64,000 bases of DNA. Source: Litoditis marina (taxonomy: Eukaryota > Nematoda > Chromadorea > Rhabditida > Rhabditidae). The first letter of the stretch is position 1; every line of letters begins with the position of its first letter. The stretch covers positions 18,706,859 to 18,770,858 of the forward strand of contig OZ038437.1 of NCBI GenBank assembly GCA_964036275.1, written 5' to 3'. The position numbers and the translations under genes were made by a program. The notes under the pieces are model-generated. The model did not search any database, had not been told where the DNA came from, and saw nothing but the letters and a program-made list of their open reading frames with translations. This document shows, one piece after another, positions 51,665 to 63,925 of this stretch.

Positions 51665-52940
51665 ATGATGTCGCAAATATAGGCAAAGGCCAGAATGTTC
51701 ATTTTCTTGAAAATGACAATTGTAAGAGTTTCATATATTTTTAACTCATTATTGAAAACTATTCCAATCAATTTTGGGATGTTTTGATCATCGACGTGGA
51801 AAAACGTGTAACTTTGCGACGTCATGACGTCGCAAATATAGGCAAAGGCCAGAATGTTCATTTTCTTGAAAATGACAATTGTAAGAGTTTCATATATTTT
51901 TAACTCATTATTGAAAACTATTCCAATCAATTTTGGGATGTTTTGATCATCGACGTGAAAAAACGTGTAACTTTGCGACGTCATGACGTCGCAAATATAG
52001 ACAAGGGCTAGAATGTTCATTTTCTTGAAAATGACAATTGTAAGAGTTTCATATATTTCTAACTCATTATTGGAAACTATTCCAAACAAACTTGGGAACG
52101 TTTGACCATCGACTTGGAAAAACGTGTAACTTTGCGACGTCATGACGTCGCAAATATAGACAAGGGCTAGAATGTTCATTTTCTTGAAAATGACAATTGT
52201 AAGAGTTTCATATATTTTTAACTCATTATTGAAAACTATTCCAATCAATTTTTGGAACGTTTGACCATCGACGTGGAAAAACGTGTAACTTTGCGACGTC
52301 ATGATGTCGCAAATATAGGCAAAGGCCAGAATGTTCATTTTCTTGAAAATGACAATTGTAAGAGTTTCATATATTTTTAACTCATTATTGAAAACTATTC
52401 CAATCAATTTTGGGATGTTTTGATCATCGACGTGGAAAAACGTGTAACTTTGCGACGTCATGACGTCGCAAATATAGGCAAAGGCCAGAATGTTCATTTT
52501 CTTGAAAATGACAATTGTAAGAGTTTCATATATTTTTAACTCATTATTGAAAACTATTCCAATCAATTTTGGGATGTTTTGATCATCGACGTGAAAAAAC
52601 GTGTAACTTTGCGACGTCATGACGTCGCAAATATAGACAAGGGCTAGAATGTTCATTTTCTTGAAAATGACAATTGTAAGAGTTTCATATATTTCTAACT
52701 CATTATTGGAAACTATTCCAATCAAACTTGGGAACGTTTGACCATCGACTTGGAAAAACGTGTAACTTTGCGACGTCATGACGTCGCAAATATAGACAAG
52801 GGCTAGAATGTTCATTTTCTTGAAAATGACAATTGTAAGAGTTTCATATATTTTTAACTCATTATTGAAAACTATTCCAATCAATTTTTGGAACGTTTGA
52901 CCATCGACGTGGAAAAACGTGTAACTTTGCGACGTCATGA
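51665..52940 (+). repeat. 4-monomer tandem duplication (636-bp period)
   Basis: ATGATGTCGC palindrome variants at 51665 and 52301 and TTTTTGGAACG at about 52249 and 52885 are both 636 bp apart (exactly 4 x 159). The monomer order between them is the same: two ATAGGC monomers with TTTTTAACTC, then two ATAGAC monomers, the first with ATTGGAAAC and CAAACTTGG. A private change in the first copy is CCAAACAAAC near 52083. Confidence 0.85.
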
Positions 52941-53910
52941 CGTCGCAAATATAGAGAAAGGCCAGAATGTTCATTTTCTTGAAAATGACAAATGTAAGAG
53001 TTTCATATATTTCTAACTCATTATTGAAAACTATTCCAATCAATTTTGAGATGTTTTGATCATCGACGTGGAAAAACGTGTAACTTTGCGACGTCATGAC
53101 GTCGCAAATATAGAGAAAGGCCAGAATGTTCATTTTCTTGAAAATGACAATTGTAAGAGTTTCATATATTTCTAACTCATTATTGAAAACTATTCCAATC
53201 AATTTTGAGATGTTTTGATCATCGACGTGGAAAAACGTGTAACTTTGCGACGTCATGACGTCGCAAATATAGGCAAAGGCCAGAATGTTCATTTTCTTGA
53301 AAATGACAATTGTGAGAGTTTCATATATTTCTAACTCATTATTGAAAACTATTCCAATCAATTTTGGGATGTTTTGATCATCGACGTGGAAAAACGTGTA
53401 ACTTTGCGACGTCATGACGTCGCAAATATAGGCAAAGGCCAGAAGGTTCATTTTCTTGAAAATGACAATTGTAAGAGTTTCATATATTTTTAACTCATTA
53501 TTGAAAACTATTCCAATCAATTTTGGGATGTTTTGATCATCGACGTGAAAAAACGTGTAACTTTGCGACGTCATGACGTCGCAAATATAGGCAAAGGCCA
53601 AAATGTTCATTTTCTTGAAAATGACAATTGTAAGAGTTTCATATATTTCTAACTCATTATTGAAAACTATTCCAATCAATTTTGAGATGTTTTGATCATC
53701 GACGTGGAAAAACGTGTAGCTTTGCGACGTCATGACGTCGCAAATATAGAGAAAGGCCAGAAGGTTCGTTTTCTTGAAAATGACAATTGTAAGAGTTTCA
53801 TATATTTCTAACTCATTATTGAAAACTATTCCAATCAATTTTGGGATGTTTTGATCATCGACGTGGAAAAACGTGTAACTTTGCGACGTCATGACGTCGC
53901 AAATATAGGC
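52600..53910 (+). repeat. 1.3-kb block, copy 2 of the 2,702-bp-offset pair
   Basis: This is the counterpart of 49920-51240. Its downstream continuation (ATAGGC monomer, GTAGTTTCGCG at 54036, AATTATAAG, TTTTTGGATG) instead matches 48820-49110 at an offset of 5,085 bp. The segment is therefore a recombinant of two earlier blocks. Confidence 0.78.
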
Positions 53911-55049
53911 AAAGGCCAGAATGTTCATTTTCTTGAAAATGACAATTGTAAGAGTTTCATATATTTCTAACTCATTATTGAAAACTATTCCAATCAATTT
54001 TGGGATGTTTTGATCATCGACGTGGAAAAACGTGTAGTTTCGCGACGTCATGACGTCGCAAATATAGACAAGGGCTAGAATGTTCATTTTCTTGAAAATG
54101 ACAATTATAAGAGTTTCATATATTTCTAACTCATTATTGAAAACTATTCCAATCAATTTTTGGATGTTATGATCATCGACGTGGAAAAACGTGTAACTTT
54201 GCGACGTCATGACGTCGCAAATATAGAGAAAGGCCAGAAGGTTCATTTTCTTGAAAATGACAATTTTAAGAGTTTCATATATTTCTAACTCATTATTGAA
54301 AACTATTCCAATCAATTTTGGGATGTTTTGATCATCGACGTGGAAAAACGTGTAACTTTGCGACGTCATGACGTCGCAAATATAGGCAAAGGCCAGAATG
54401 TTCATTTTCTTGAAAATGACAATTGTAAGAGTTTCATATATTTTTAACTCATTATTGAAAACTATTCCAATCAATTTTGGGATGTTTTGATCATCGACGT
54501 GAAAAAACGTGTAACTTTGCGACGTCATGACGTCGCAAATATAGACAAGGGCTAGAATGTTCATTTTCTTGAAAATGACAATTGTAAGAGTTTCATATAT
54601 TTCTAACTCATTATTGGAAACTATTCCAATCAAACTTGGGAACGTTTGACCATCGACTTGGAAAAACGTGTAACTTTGCGACGTCATGACGTCGCAAATA
54701 TAGACAAGGGCTAGAATGTTCATTTTCTTGAAAATGACAATTGTAAGAGTTTCATATATTTTTAACTCATTATTGAAAACTATTCCAATCAATTTTGGGA
54801 ACGTTTGACCATCGACGTGGAAAAACGTGTAACTTTGCGACGTCATGACGTCGCAAATATAGAGAAAGGCCAGAATGTTCATTTTCTTGAAAATGACAAT
54901 TGTAAGAGTTTCATATATTTCTAACTCATCATTGAAAACTATTCCAATCAATTTTGAGATGTTTTGATCATCGACGTGGAAAAACGTGTAACTTTGCGAC
55001 GTCATGACGTCGCAAATATAGAGAAAGGCCAGAATGTTCATTTTCTTGA

Positions 55050-57520
55050 AAATGACAATTGTGAGAGTTTCATATATTTCTAACTCATTATTGAAAACTA
55101 TTCCAATCAATTTTGAGATGTTTTGATCATCGACGTGGAAAAACGTGTAACTTTGCGACGTCATGACGTCGCAAATATAGGCAAAGGCCAGAATGTTCAT
55201 TTTCTTGAAAATGACAATTGTGAGAGTTTCATATATTTCTAACTCATTATTGAAAACTATTCCAATCAACTTTGGGATGTTTTGATCATCGACGTGGAAA
55301 AACGTGTAACTTTGCGACGTCATGACGTCGCAAATATAGAGAAAGGCCAGAAGGTTCATTTTCTTGAAAATGACAATTGTAAGAGTTTCATATATTTTTA
55401 ACTCATTATTGAAAACTATTCCAATCAATTTTGGATGTTTTGATCATCGACGTGGAAAAACGTGTAACTTTGCGACGTCATGACGTCGCAAATATAGGCA
55501 AAGGCCAGAATGTTCATTTTCTTGAAAATGACAATTGTGAGAGTTTCATATATTTCTAACTCATTATTGAAAACTATTCCAATCAATTTTGAGATGTTTT
55601 GATCATCGACGTGGAAAAACGTGTAACTTTGCGACGTCATGACGTCGCAAATATAGGCAAAGGCCAGAATGTTCATTTTCTTGAAAATGACAATTGTAAG
55701 AGTTTCATATATTTTTAACTCATTATTGGAAACTATTCCAATCAAACTTGGGAACGTTTGACCATCGACTTGAAAAAACGTGTAACTTTGCGACGTCATG
55801 ACGTCGCAAATATAGACAAGGGCTAGAATGTTCATTTTCTTGAAAATGACAATTGTAAGAGTTTCATATATTTTTAACTCATTATTGAAAACTATTCCAA
55901 TCAATTTTGGGAACGTTTGACCATCGACGTGGAAAAACGTGTAACTTTGCGACGTCATGACGTCGCAAATATAGGCAAAGGCCAAAATGTTCATTTTCTT
56001 GAAAATGACAATTGTAAGAGTTTCATATATTTCTAACTCATTATTGAAAACTATTCCAATCAATTTTGAGATGTTTTGATCATCGACGTGGAAAAACGTG
56101 TAACTTTGCGACGTCATGACGTCGCAAATATAGGCAAAGGCCAAAATGTTCATTTTCTTGAAAATGACAATTGTAAGAGTTGCATATATTTCTGACTCAA
56201 AGAACTGTTCCAATCAATTTTGGGATGTTTTGACCATCGACGTGGAAAAATGTGTAACTTTGCGACGTCATGACGTCGCAAATATAGAGAAAGGCCAGAA
56301 GGTTAGTTTTCTTGAAAATGACAATTGTAAGAGTTTCATATATTTCTAACTCATTATTGAAAACTATTCCAATCAATTTTTGGATGTTTTGATAATCGAC
56401 GTGGAAAAACGTGTAACTTTGCGACGTCATGACGTCGCAAATATAGACAAGGGCTAGAATGTTCATTTTCTTGAAAATGACAATTGTAAGAGTTTCATAT
56501 ATTTTTAACTCATTATTGAAAACTATTCCAATCAATTTTGAGATGTTTTGATCATCGACGTGGAAAAATGTGTAACTTTGCGACGTCATGATGTCGCAAA
56601 TATAGGCAAAGGCCAGAATGTTCATTTTCTTGAAAATGACAATTGTAAGAGTTTCATATATTTTTAACTCATTATTGAAAACTATTCCAATCAATTTTGG
56701 GATGTTTTGATCATCGACGTGAAAAAACGTGTAACTTTGCGACGTCATGACGTCGTAAATATAGACAAGGGCTAGAATGTTCATTTTCTTGAAAATGACA
56801 ATTATAAGAGTTTCATTAATTTCTAACTCATTATTGAAAACTATTCCAATCAATTTTTGGATGTTTTGATAATCGACGTGGAAAAACGTGTAACTTTGCG
56901 ACGTCATGACGTCGCAAATATAGACAAAGGCCAGAATGTTCATTTTCTTGAAAATGACAATTTTAAGAGTTTCATATATTTCTAACTCATTATTGAAAAC
57001 TATTCCAATCAATTTTGGGATGTTTTGATTATCGACGTGGAAAAACGTGTAACTTTGCGACGTCATGACGTCGCAAATATAGGCAAAGGCCAGAATGTTC
57101 ATTTTCTTGAAAATGACAATTGTAAGAGTTTCATATATTTTTAACTCATTATTGAAAACTATTCCAATCAATTTTGGGATGTTTTGATCATCGACGTGAA
57201 AAAACGTGTAACTTTGCGACGTCATGACGTCGCAAATATAGACAAGGGCTAGAATGTTCATTTTCTTGAAAATGACAATTGTAAGAGTTTCATATATTTC
57301 TAACTCATTATTGGAAACTATTCCAATCAAACTTGGGAACGTGTGACCATCGACTTGGAAAAACGTGTAACTTTGCGACGTCATGACGTCGCAAATATAG
57401 ACAAGGGCTAGAATGTTCATTTTCTTGAAAATGACAATTGTAAGAGTTTCATATATTTCTAACTCATTATTGGAAACTATTCCAATCAAACTTGGGAACG
57501 TTTGACCATCGACTTGGAAA
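55050..57520 (+). repeat. 2.5-kb block repeated about 5,085 bp downstream, copy 1
   Basis: It is colinear with about 60130-62605. CAACTTTGGGATG lies at 55270 and 60351 (5,081 bp apart), the TTTTGGATGTTTT 1-bp deletion at about 55432 and 60514, CGACTTGAAAAAACG at about 55766 and 60847, and GGAACGTGTGACC at 57341 and 62427 (5,086 bp apart). The step from 5,081 to 5,086 equals the 5-bp deletion at about 56199 present only in copy 1. Copy 1 also has a divergent patch at about 56170-56260 (CTGACTCA, AAGAACTGTTCC, GACCATCG) where copy 2 has the consensus. Confidence 0.82.
56191..56210 (+). other. 5-bp deletion in a CTGACTC-type monomer
   Basis: CTGACTCAAAGAACTG stands where other monomers of this type read CTGACTCATTATTAAGAACTG, a loss of five bases. 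Nearby GAGTTGCATAT is also private. The deletion shifts the minus-strand frame and was found only here. Confidence 0.9.
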
Positions 57521-59937
57521 AACGTGTAACTTTGCGACGTCATGACGTCGCAAATATAGACAAGGGCTAGAATGTTCATTTTCTTGAAAATGACAATTGT
57601 AAGAGTTTCATATATTTCTAACTCATTATTGGAAACTATTCCAATCAAACTTGGGAACGTTTGACCATCGACTTGGAAAAACGTGTAACTTTGCGACGTC
57701 ATGACGTCGCAAATATAGACAAGGGCTAGAATGTTCATTTTCTTGAAAATGACAATTGTAAGAGTTTCATATATTTCTAACTCATTATTGAAAACTATTC
57801 CAATCAATTTTGAGATGTTTTGATCATCGACGTGGAAAAATGTGTAACTTTGCGACGTCATGATGTCGCAAATATAGGCAAAGGCCAGAATGTTCATTTT
57901 CTTGAAAATGACAATTGTAAGAGTTTCATATATTTTTAACTCATTATTGAAAACTATTCCAATCAATTTTGGGATGTTTTGATCATCGACGTGGAAAAAA
58001 GGGTAACTTTGCGACGTCATGACGTCGCAAATATAGGCAAAGGCCAGAATGTTTATTTTCTTGAAAATGACAATTGTAAGAGTTTCATATATTTTTAACT
58101 CATTATTGAAAACTATTCCAATCAATTTTGGGATGTTTTGATCATCGACGTGGAAAAACGTGTAACTTTGCGACGTCATGACGTCGCAAATATAGGCAAA
58201 GGCCAGAATGTTCATTTTCTTGAAAATGACAATTGTAAGAGTTTCATATATTTCTAACTCATTATTGAAAACTATTCCAATCAATTTTTGGATGTTTTGA
58301 TCATCGACGTGGAAAAACGTGTAACTTTGCGACGTCATGACGTCGCAAATATAGGCAAAGGCCAGAATGTTCATTTTCTTGAAAATGACAATTGTAAGAG
58401 TTTCATATATTTCCAACTCATTATTGAAAACTATTCCAATCAATTTTGAGATGTTTTGATCATCGACGTGGAAAAATGTGTAACTTTGCGACGTCATGAT
58501 GTCGCAAATATAGGCAAAGGCCAGAATGTTCATTTTCTTGAAAATGACAATTGTAAGAGTTTCATATATTTTTAACTCATTATTGAAAACTATTCCAATC
58601 AATTTTGGGATGTTTTGATCATCGACGTGGAAAAAAGGGTAACTTTGCGACGTCATGACGTCGCAAATATAGGCAAAGGCCAGAATGTTTATTTTCTTGA
58701 AAATGACAATTGTAAGAGTTTCATATATCTTTAACTCATTATTGAAAACTATTCCAATCAATTTTGGGATGTTTTGATCATCGACGTGGAAAAACGTGTA
58801 ACTTTGCGACGTCATGACGTCGCAAATATAGGCAAAGGCCAGAATGTTCATTTTCTTGAAAATGACAATTGTAAGAGTTTCATATATTTCTAACTCATTA
58901 TGGAAAACTATTCCAATCAATTTTTGGATGTTTTGATCATCGACGTGGAAAAACGTGTAACTTTGCGACGTCATGACGTCGCAAATATAGGCAAAGGCCA
59001 GAATGTTCATTTTCTTGAAAATGACAATTTTAAGAGTTTCATATATTTCTAACTCATTATTGAAAACTATTCCAATCAATTTTGGGATGTTTTGATCATC
59101 GACGTGGAAAAACGTGTAACTTTGCGACGTCATGACGTCGCAAATATAGGCAAAGGCCAGAATGTTCATTTTCTTGAAAATGACAATTGTAAGAGTTTCA
59201 TATATTTTTAACTCATTATTGAAAACTATTCCAATCAATTTTGGGATGTTTTGATCATCGACGTGAAAAAACGTGTAACTTTGCGACGTCATGACGTCGT
59301 AAATATAGACAAGGGCTAGAATGTTCATTTTCTTGAAAATGACAATTGTAAGAGTTTCATATATTTCTAACTCATTATTGGAAACTATTCCAATCAAACT
59401 TGGAAACGTTTGACCATCGACTTGGAAAAACGTGTAACTTTGCGACGTCATGACGTCGCAAATATAGACAAGGGCTAGAATGTTCATTTTCTTGAAAATG
59501 ACAATTGTAAGAGTTTCATATATTTTTAACTCATTATTGAAAACTATTCCAATCAATTTTGGGAACGTTTGACCATCGACGTGGAAAAACGTGTAACTTT
59601 GCGACGTCATGACGTCGCAAATATAGGCAAAGGCCAGAATGTTCATTTTCTCGAAAATGACAATTGTAAGAGTTTCATATATTTCTAACTCATTATTGAA
59701 AACTATTCCAATCAATTTTGAGATGTTTTGATCATCGACGTGGAAAAACGTGTAACTTTGCGACGTCATGCCGTCGCAAATATAGGCAAAGGCCAGAATG
59801 TTCATTTTCTTGAAAATGTCAACTGTAAGAGTTTCATATATTTCTAACTCATTATTGAAACTATTCCAACCAACTTTGGGAATGTTCGACCATCGACGTG
59901 GAAAAACGTGTAACTTTGCGACGTCATGACGTCGCAA
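56197..59937 (-). other. Satellite open frame (1,246 codons), probably not a gene
   Basis: About 23.5 repeats of the same 53-residue unit. Its left end is the 5-bp deletion at about 56198-56200. On the right it begins in a shifted frame and passes through the GAAACTATTCC 1-bp deletion near 59860 into the main frame. No features beyond the repeat are visible. Confidence 0.8.
57760..59030 (+). repeat. 4-monomer tandem duplication (636-bp period)
   Basis: The series GAGATG + GTGGAAAAATGTG + ATGATGTCGC (57862 and 58498), AAAAAAGGGTAAC (about 57997 and 58633), GAATGTTTATTTTC (about 58049 and 58685) and TTTTTGGATG (about 58288 and 58924) repeats at exactly 4 monomers. Private changes in the second copy are TTTCCAACTC, ATATCTTTAACTC and CATTATGGAAAAC. 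Confidence 0.85.
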
Positions 59938-60129
59938 ATATAGGCAAAGGCCAGAATGTTCATTTTCTTGAAAATGACAATTGTGAGAGTTTCATATATT
60001 TCTAACTCATTATTGAAAACTATTCCAATCAATTTTGGGATGTTTTGATCATCGACGTGGAAAAACGTGTAACTTTGCGACGTCATGACGTCGCAAATAT
60101 AGAGAAAGGCCAGAATGTTCATTTTCTTG

Positions 60130-62605
60130 AAAATGACAATTGTAAGAGTTTCATATATTTCTAACTCATTATTGAAAACTATTCCAATCAATTTTGAGAT
60201 GTTTTGATCATCGACGTGGAAAAACGTGTAACTTTGCGACGTCATGACGTCGCAAATATAGGCAAAGGCCAGAATGTTCATTTTCTTGAAAATGACAATT
60301 GTGAGAGTTTCATATATTTCTAACTCATTATTGAAAACTATTCCAATCAACTTTGGGATGTTTTGATCATCGACGTGGAAAAACGTGTAACTTTGCGACG
60401 TCATGACGTCGCAAATATAGAGAAAGGCCAGAAGGTTCATTTTCTTGAAAATGACAATTGTAAGAGTTTCATGTATTTTTAACTCATTATTGAAAACTAT
60501 TCCAATCAATTTTGGATGTTTTGATCATCGACGTGGAAAAACGTGTAACTTTGCGACGTCATGACGTCGCAAATATAGGCAAAGGCCAGAATGTTCATTT
60601 TCTTGAAAATGACAATTGTGAGAGTTTCATATATTTCTAACTCATTATTGAAAACTATTCCAATCAATTTTGAGATGTTTTGATCATCGACGTGGAAAAA
60701 CGTGTAACTTTGCGACGTCATGACGTCGCAAATATAGGCAAAGGCCAGAATGTTCATTTTCTTGAAAATGACAATTGTAAGAGTTTCATATATTTTAAAC
60801 TAATTATTGGAAACTATTCCAATCAAACTTGGGAACGTTTGACCATCGACTTGAAAAAACGTGTAACTTTGCGACGTCATGACGTCGCAAATATAGACAA
60901 GGGCTAGAATGTTCATTTTCTTGAAAATGACAATTGTAAGAGTTTCATATATTTTTAACTCATTATTGAAAACTATTCCAATCAATTTTGGGAACGTTTG
61001 ACCATCGACGTGGAAAGACGTGTAACTTTGCGACGTCATGACGTCGCAAATATAGGCAAAGGCCAAAATGTTCATTTTCTTGAAAATGACAATTGTAAGA
61101 GTTTCATATATTTCTAACTCATTATTGAAAACTATTCCAATCAATTTTGAGATGTTTTGATCATCGACGTGGAAAAACGTGTAACTTTGCGACGTCATGA
61201 CGTCGCAAATATAGGCAAAGGCCAGAATGTTCATTTTCTTGAAAATGACAATTGTAAGAGTTTCATATATTTCTAACTCATTATTGAAAACTATTCCAAT
61301 CAATTTTGGGATGTTTTGATCATCGACGTGGAAAAATGTGTAACTTTGCGACGTCATGACGTCGCAAATATAGAGAAAGGCCAGAAGGTTCGTTTTCTTG
61401 AAAATGACAATTGTAAGAGTTTCATATATTTCTAACTCATTATTGAAAACTATTCCAATCAATTTTTGGATGTTTTGATAATCGACGTGGAAAAACGTGT
61501 AACTTTGCGACGTCATGACGTCGCAAATATAGACAAGGGCTAGAATGTTCATTTTCTTGAAAATGACAATTGTAAGAGTTTCATATATTTCTAACTCATT
61601 ATTGAAAACTATTCCAATCAATTTTGGGATGTTTTGATCATCGACGTGGAAAAATGTGTAACTTTGCGACGTCATGACGTCGCAAATATAGAGAAAGGCC
61701 AGAAGGTTCGTTTTCTTGAAAATGACAATTGTAAGAGTTTCATATATTTCTAACTCATTACTAAAAACTATTCCAATCAATTTTTGGATGTTTTGATAAT
61801 CGACGTGGAAAAACGTGTAACTTTGCGACGTCATGACGTCGCAAATATAGACAAGGGCTAGAATGTTCATTTTCTTGAAAATGACAATTATAAGAGTTTC
61901 ATATATTTCTAACTCATTATTGAAAACTATTCCAATCAATTTTTGGATGTTTTGATAATCGACGTGGAAAAACGTGTAACTTTGCGACGTCATGACGTCG
62001 CAAATATAGACAAAGGCCAGAATGTTCATTTTCTTGAAAATGACAATTTTAAGAGTTTCATATATTTCTAACTCATTATTGAAAACTATTCCAATCAATT
62101 TTGGGATGTTTTGATCATCGACGTGGAAAAACGTGTAACTTTGCGACGTCATGACGTCGCAAATATAGGCAAAGGCCAGAATGTTCATTTTCTTGAAAAT
62201 GACAATTGTAAGAGTTTCATATATTTTTAACTCATTATTGAAAACTATTCCAATCAATTTTGGGATGTTTTGATCATCGACGTGAAAAAACGTGTAACTT
62301 TGCGACGTCATGACGTCGCAAATATAGACAAGGGCTAGAATGTTCATTTTCTTGAAAATGACAATTGTAAGAGTTTCATATATTTCTAACTCATTATTGG
62401 AAACTATTCCAATCAAACTTGGGAACGTGTGACCATCGACTTGGAAAAACGTGTAACTTTGCGACGTCATGACGTCGCAAATATAGACAAGGGCTAGAAT
62501 GTTCATTTTCTTGAAAATGACAATTGTAAGAGTTTCATATATTTCTAACTCATTATTGGAAACTATTCCAATCAAACTTGGGAACGTTTCACCATCGACT
62601 TGGAA
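60130..62605 (+). repeat. 2.5-kb block, copy 2 of the 5,085-bp-offset pair
   Basis: This is the counterpart of 55050-57520. Private features are ATTTTAAACTAATTATTGG (nonsense, about 60793), GGAAAGACG (about 61014), an ATTACTAAAAAC monomer (about 61760) and GGAACGTTTCACC (about 62582). Copy 1 has three consecutive CAAACTTGGGAACG/CGACTTGG monomers after 57300, and copy 2 has two. Confidence 0.8.
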
Positions 62606-63115
62606 AAACGTGTAACTTTGCGACGTCATGACGTCGCAAATATAGACAAGGGCTAGAATGTTCATTTTCTTGAAAATGACAATTGTAGGAGTTTCATATA
62701 TTTTTAACTCATTATTGAAAACTATTCCAATCAATTTTGGGAACGTTTGACCATCGACGTGGAAAAACGTGTAACTTTGCGACGTCATGACGTCGCAAAT
62801 ATAGGCAAAGGCCAGAATGTTCATTTTCTTGAAAATGACAATTGTAAGAGTTTCATATATTTCTAACTCATTATTGAAAACTATTCCAATCAATTTTGAG
62901 ATGTTTTGATCATCGACGTGGAAAAACGTGTAGCTTTGCGACGTCATGACGTCGCAAATATAGGCAAAGGCCAGAATGTTCATTTTCTTGAAAATGACAA
63001 CTGTAAGAGTTTCAGATATTTTTAACTCATTATTGAAACTATTCCAACCAACTTTGGGAACGTTCGACCATCGACGTGGAAAAACGTGTAACTTTGCGAC
63101 GTCATGATGTCGCAA
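60800..63115 (-). other. Satellite open frame (771 codons) ended by a nonsense variant
   Basis: It runs over about 14.5 monomers. It ends at 60800, where the variant AACTAATTATTGG (consensus AACTCATTATTGG) creates an in-frame TAG on the minus strand. This stop arises by substitution, not by an indel, and shows that the frame is not protected. Confidence 0.8.
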
Positions 63116-63893
63116 ATATAGGCAAAGGCCAGAAGGTTCATTTTCTTGAAAATGACAATTATAAGAGTTTCATATATTTTTAACTCATTATTGAAAACTA
63201 TTCCAATCAATTTTGGGATGTTTTGATTATCGACGTGGAAAAAAGGGTAACTTTGCGACGTCATGACGTCGCAAATATAGAGAAAGGCCAGAAGGTTCAT
63301 TTTCTTGAAAATGACAATTTTAAGAGTTTCATATATTTCTAACTCATTATTGAAAACTATTCCAATCAATTTTGGGATGTTTTGATCATCGACGTGGAAA
63401 AACGTGTAACTTTGCGACGTCATGACGTCGCAAATATAGGCAAAGGCCAGAATGTTCATTTTCTTGAAAATGACAATTGTAAGAGTTTCATATATTTTTA
63501 ACTCATTATTGAAAACTATTCCAATCAATTTTGGGATGTTTTGATCATCGACGTGAAAAAACGTGTAACTTTGCGACGTCATGACGTCGCAAATATAGAC
63601 AAGGGCTAGAATGTTCATTTTCTTGAAAATGACAATTGTAAGAGTTTCATATATTTCTAACTCATTATTGGAAACTATTCCAATCAAACTTGGGAACGTT
63701 TGACCATCGACTTGGAAAAACGTGTAACTTTGCGACGTCATGACGTCGCAAATATAGACAAGGGCTAGAATGTTCATTTTCTTGAAAATGACAATTGTAA
63801 GAGTTTCATATATTTTTAACTCATTATTGAAAACTATTCCAATCAATTTTGGGAACGTTTGACCATCGACGTGGAAAAACGTGTAACTTTGCG

Positions 63894-63925
63894 ACGTCAT
63901 GACGTCGCCGTGCGAAAATGACAAT
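63894..63925 (+). other. Unique rearrangement junction with 5-nt filler
   Basis: The sequence goes from an intact GACGTCGC directly to CGTGC and then GAAAATGACAATTG. About 34 bases of linker, from AAATATAGG to TTTTCTT, are missing and five unrelated bases are present, a net loss of 29. It is the only place in the window where non-satellite bases appear, and the satellite resumes in the same orientation. It resembles end-joining repair with filler; an assembly or read error is the alternative. Confidence 0.9.

Larger units (their letters stand above)
51583..55428 (-). other. Satellite open frame (1,281 codons), probably not a gene
   Basis: About 24 repeats of the 53-residue unit. The left end is set by the 1-bp deletion GAAACTATTCC near 51596 and the right end by TTTTGGATGTTTT (1-bp deletion) near 55432. 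Both ends are indels, so the length reflects spacing between deletions and not a gene boundary. Confidence 0.8.

Noticed and set aside
63909..63914. Insertion site of a mobile element at the right-edge junction
   Set aside because: Only five filler bases are present, with no terminal repeats or target-site duplication. A repaired deletion explains it better.
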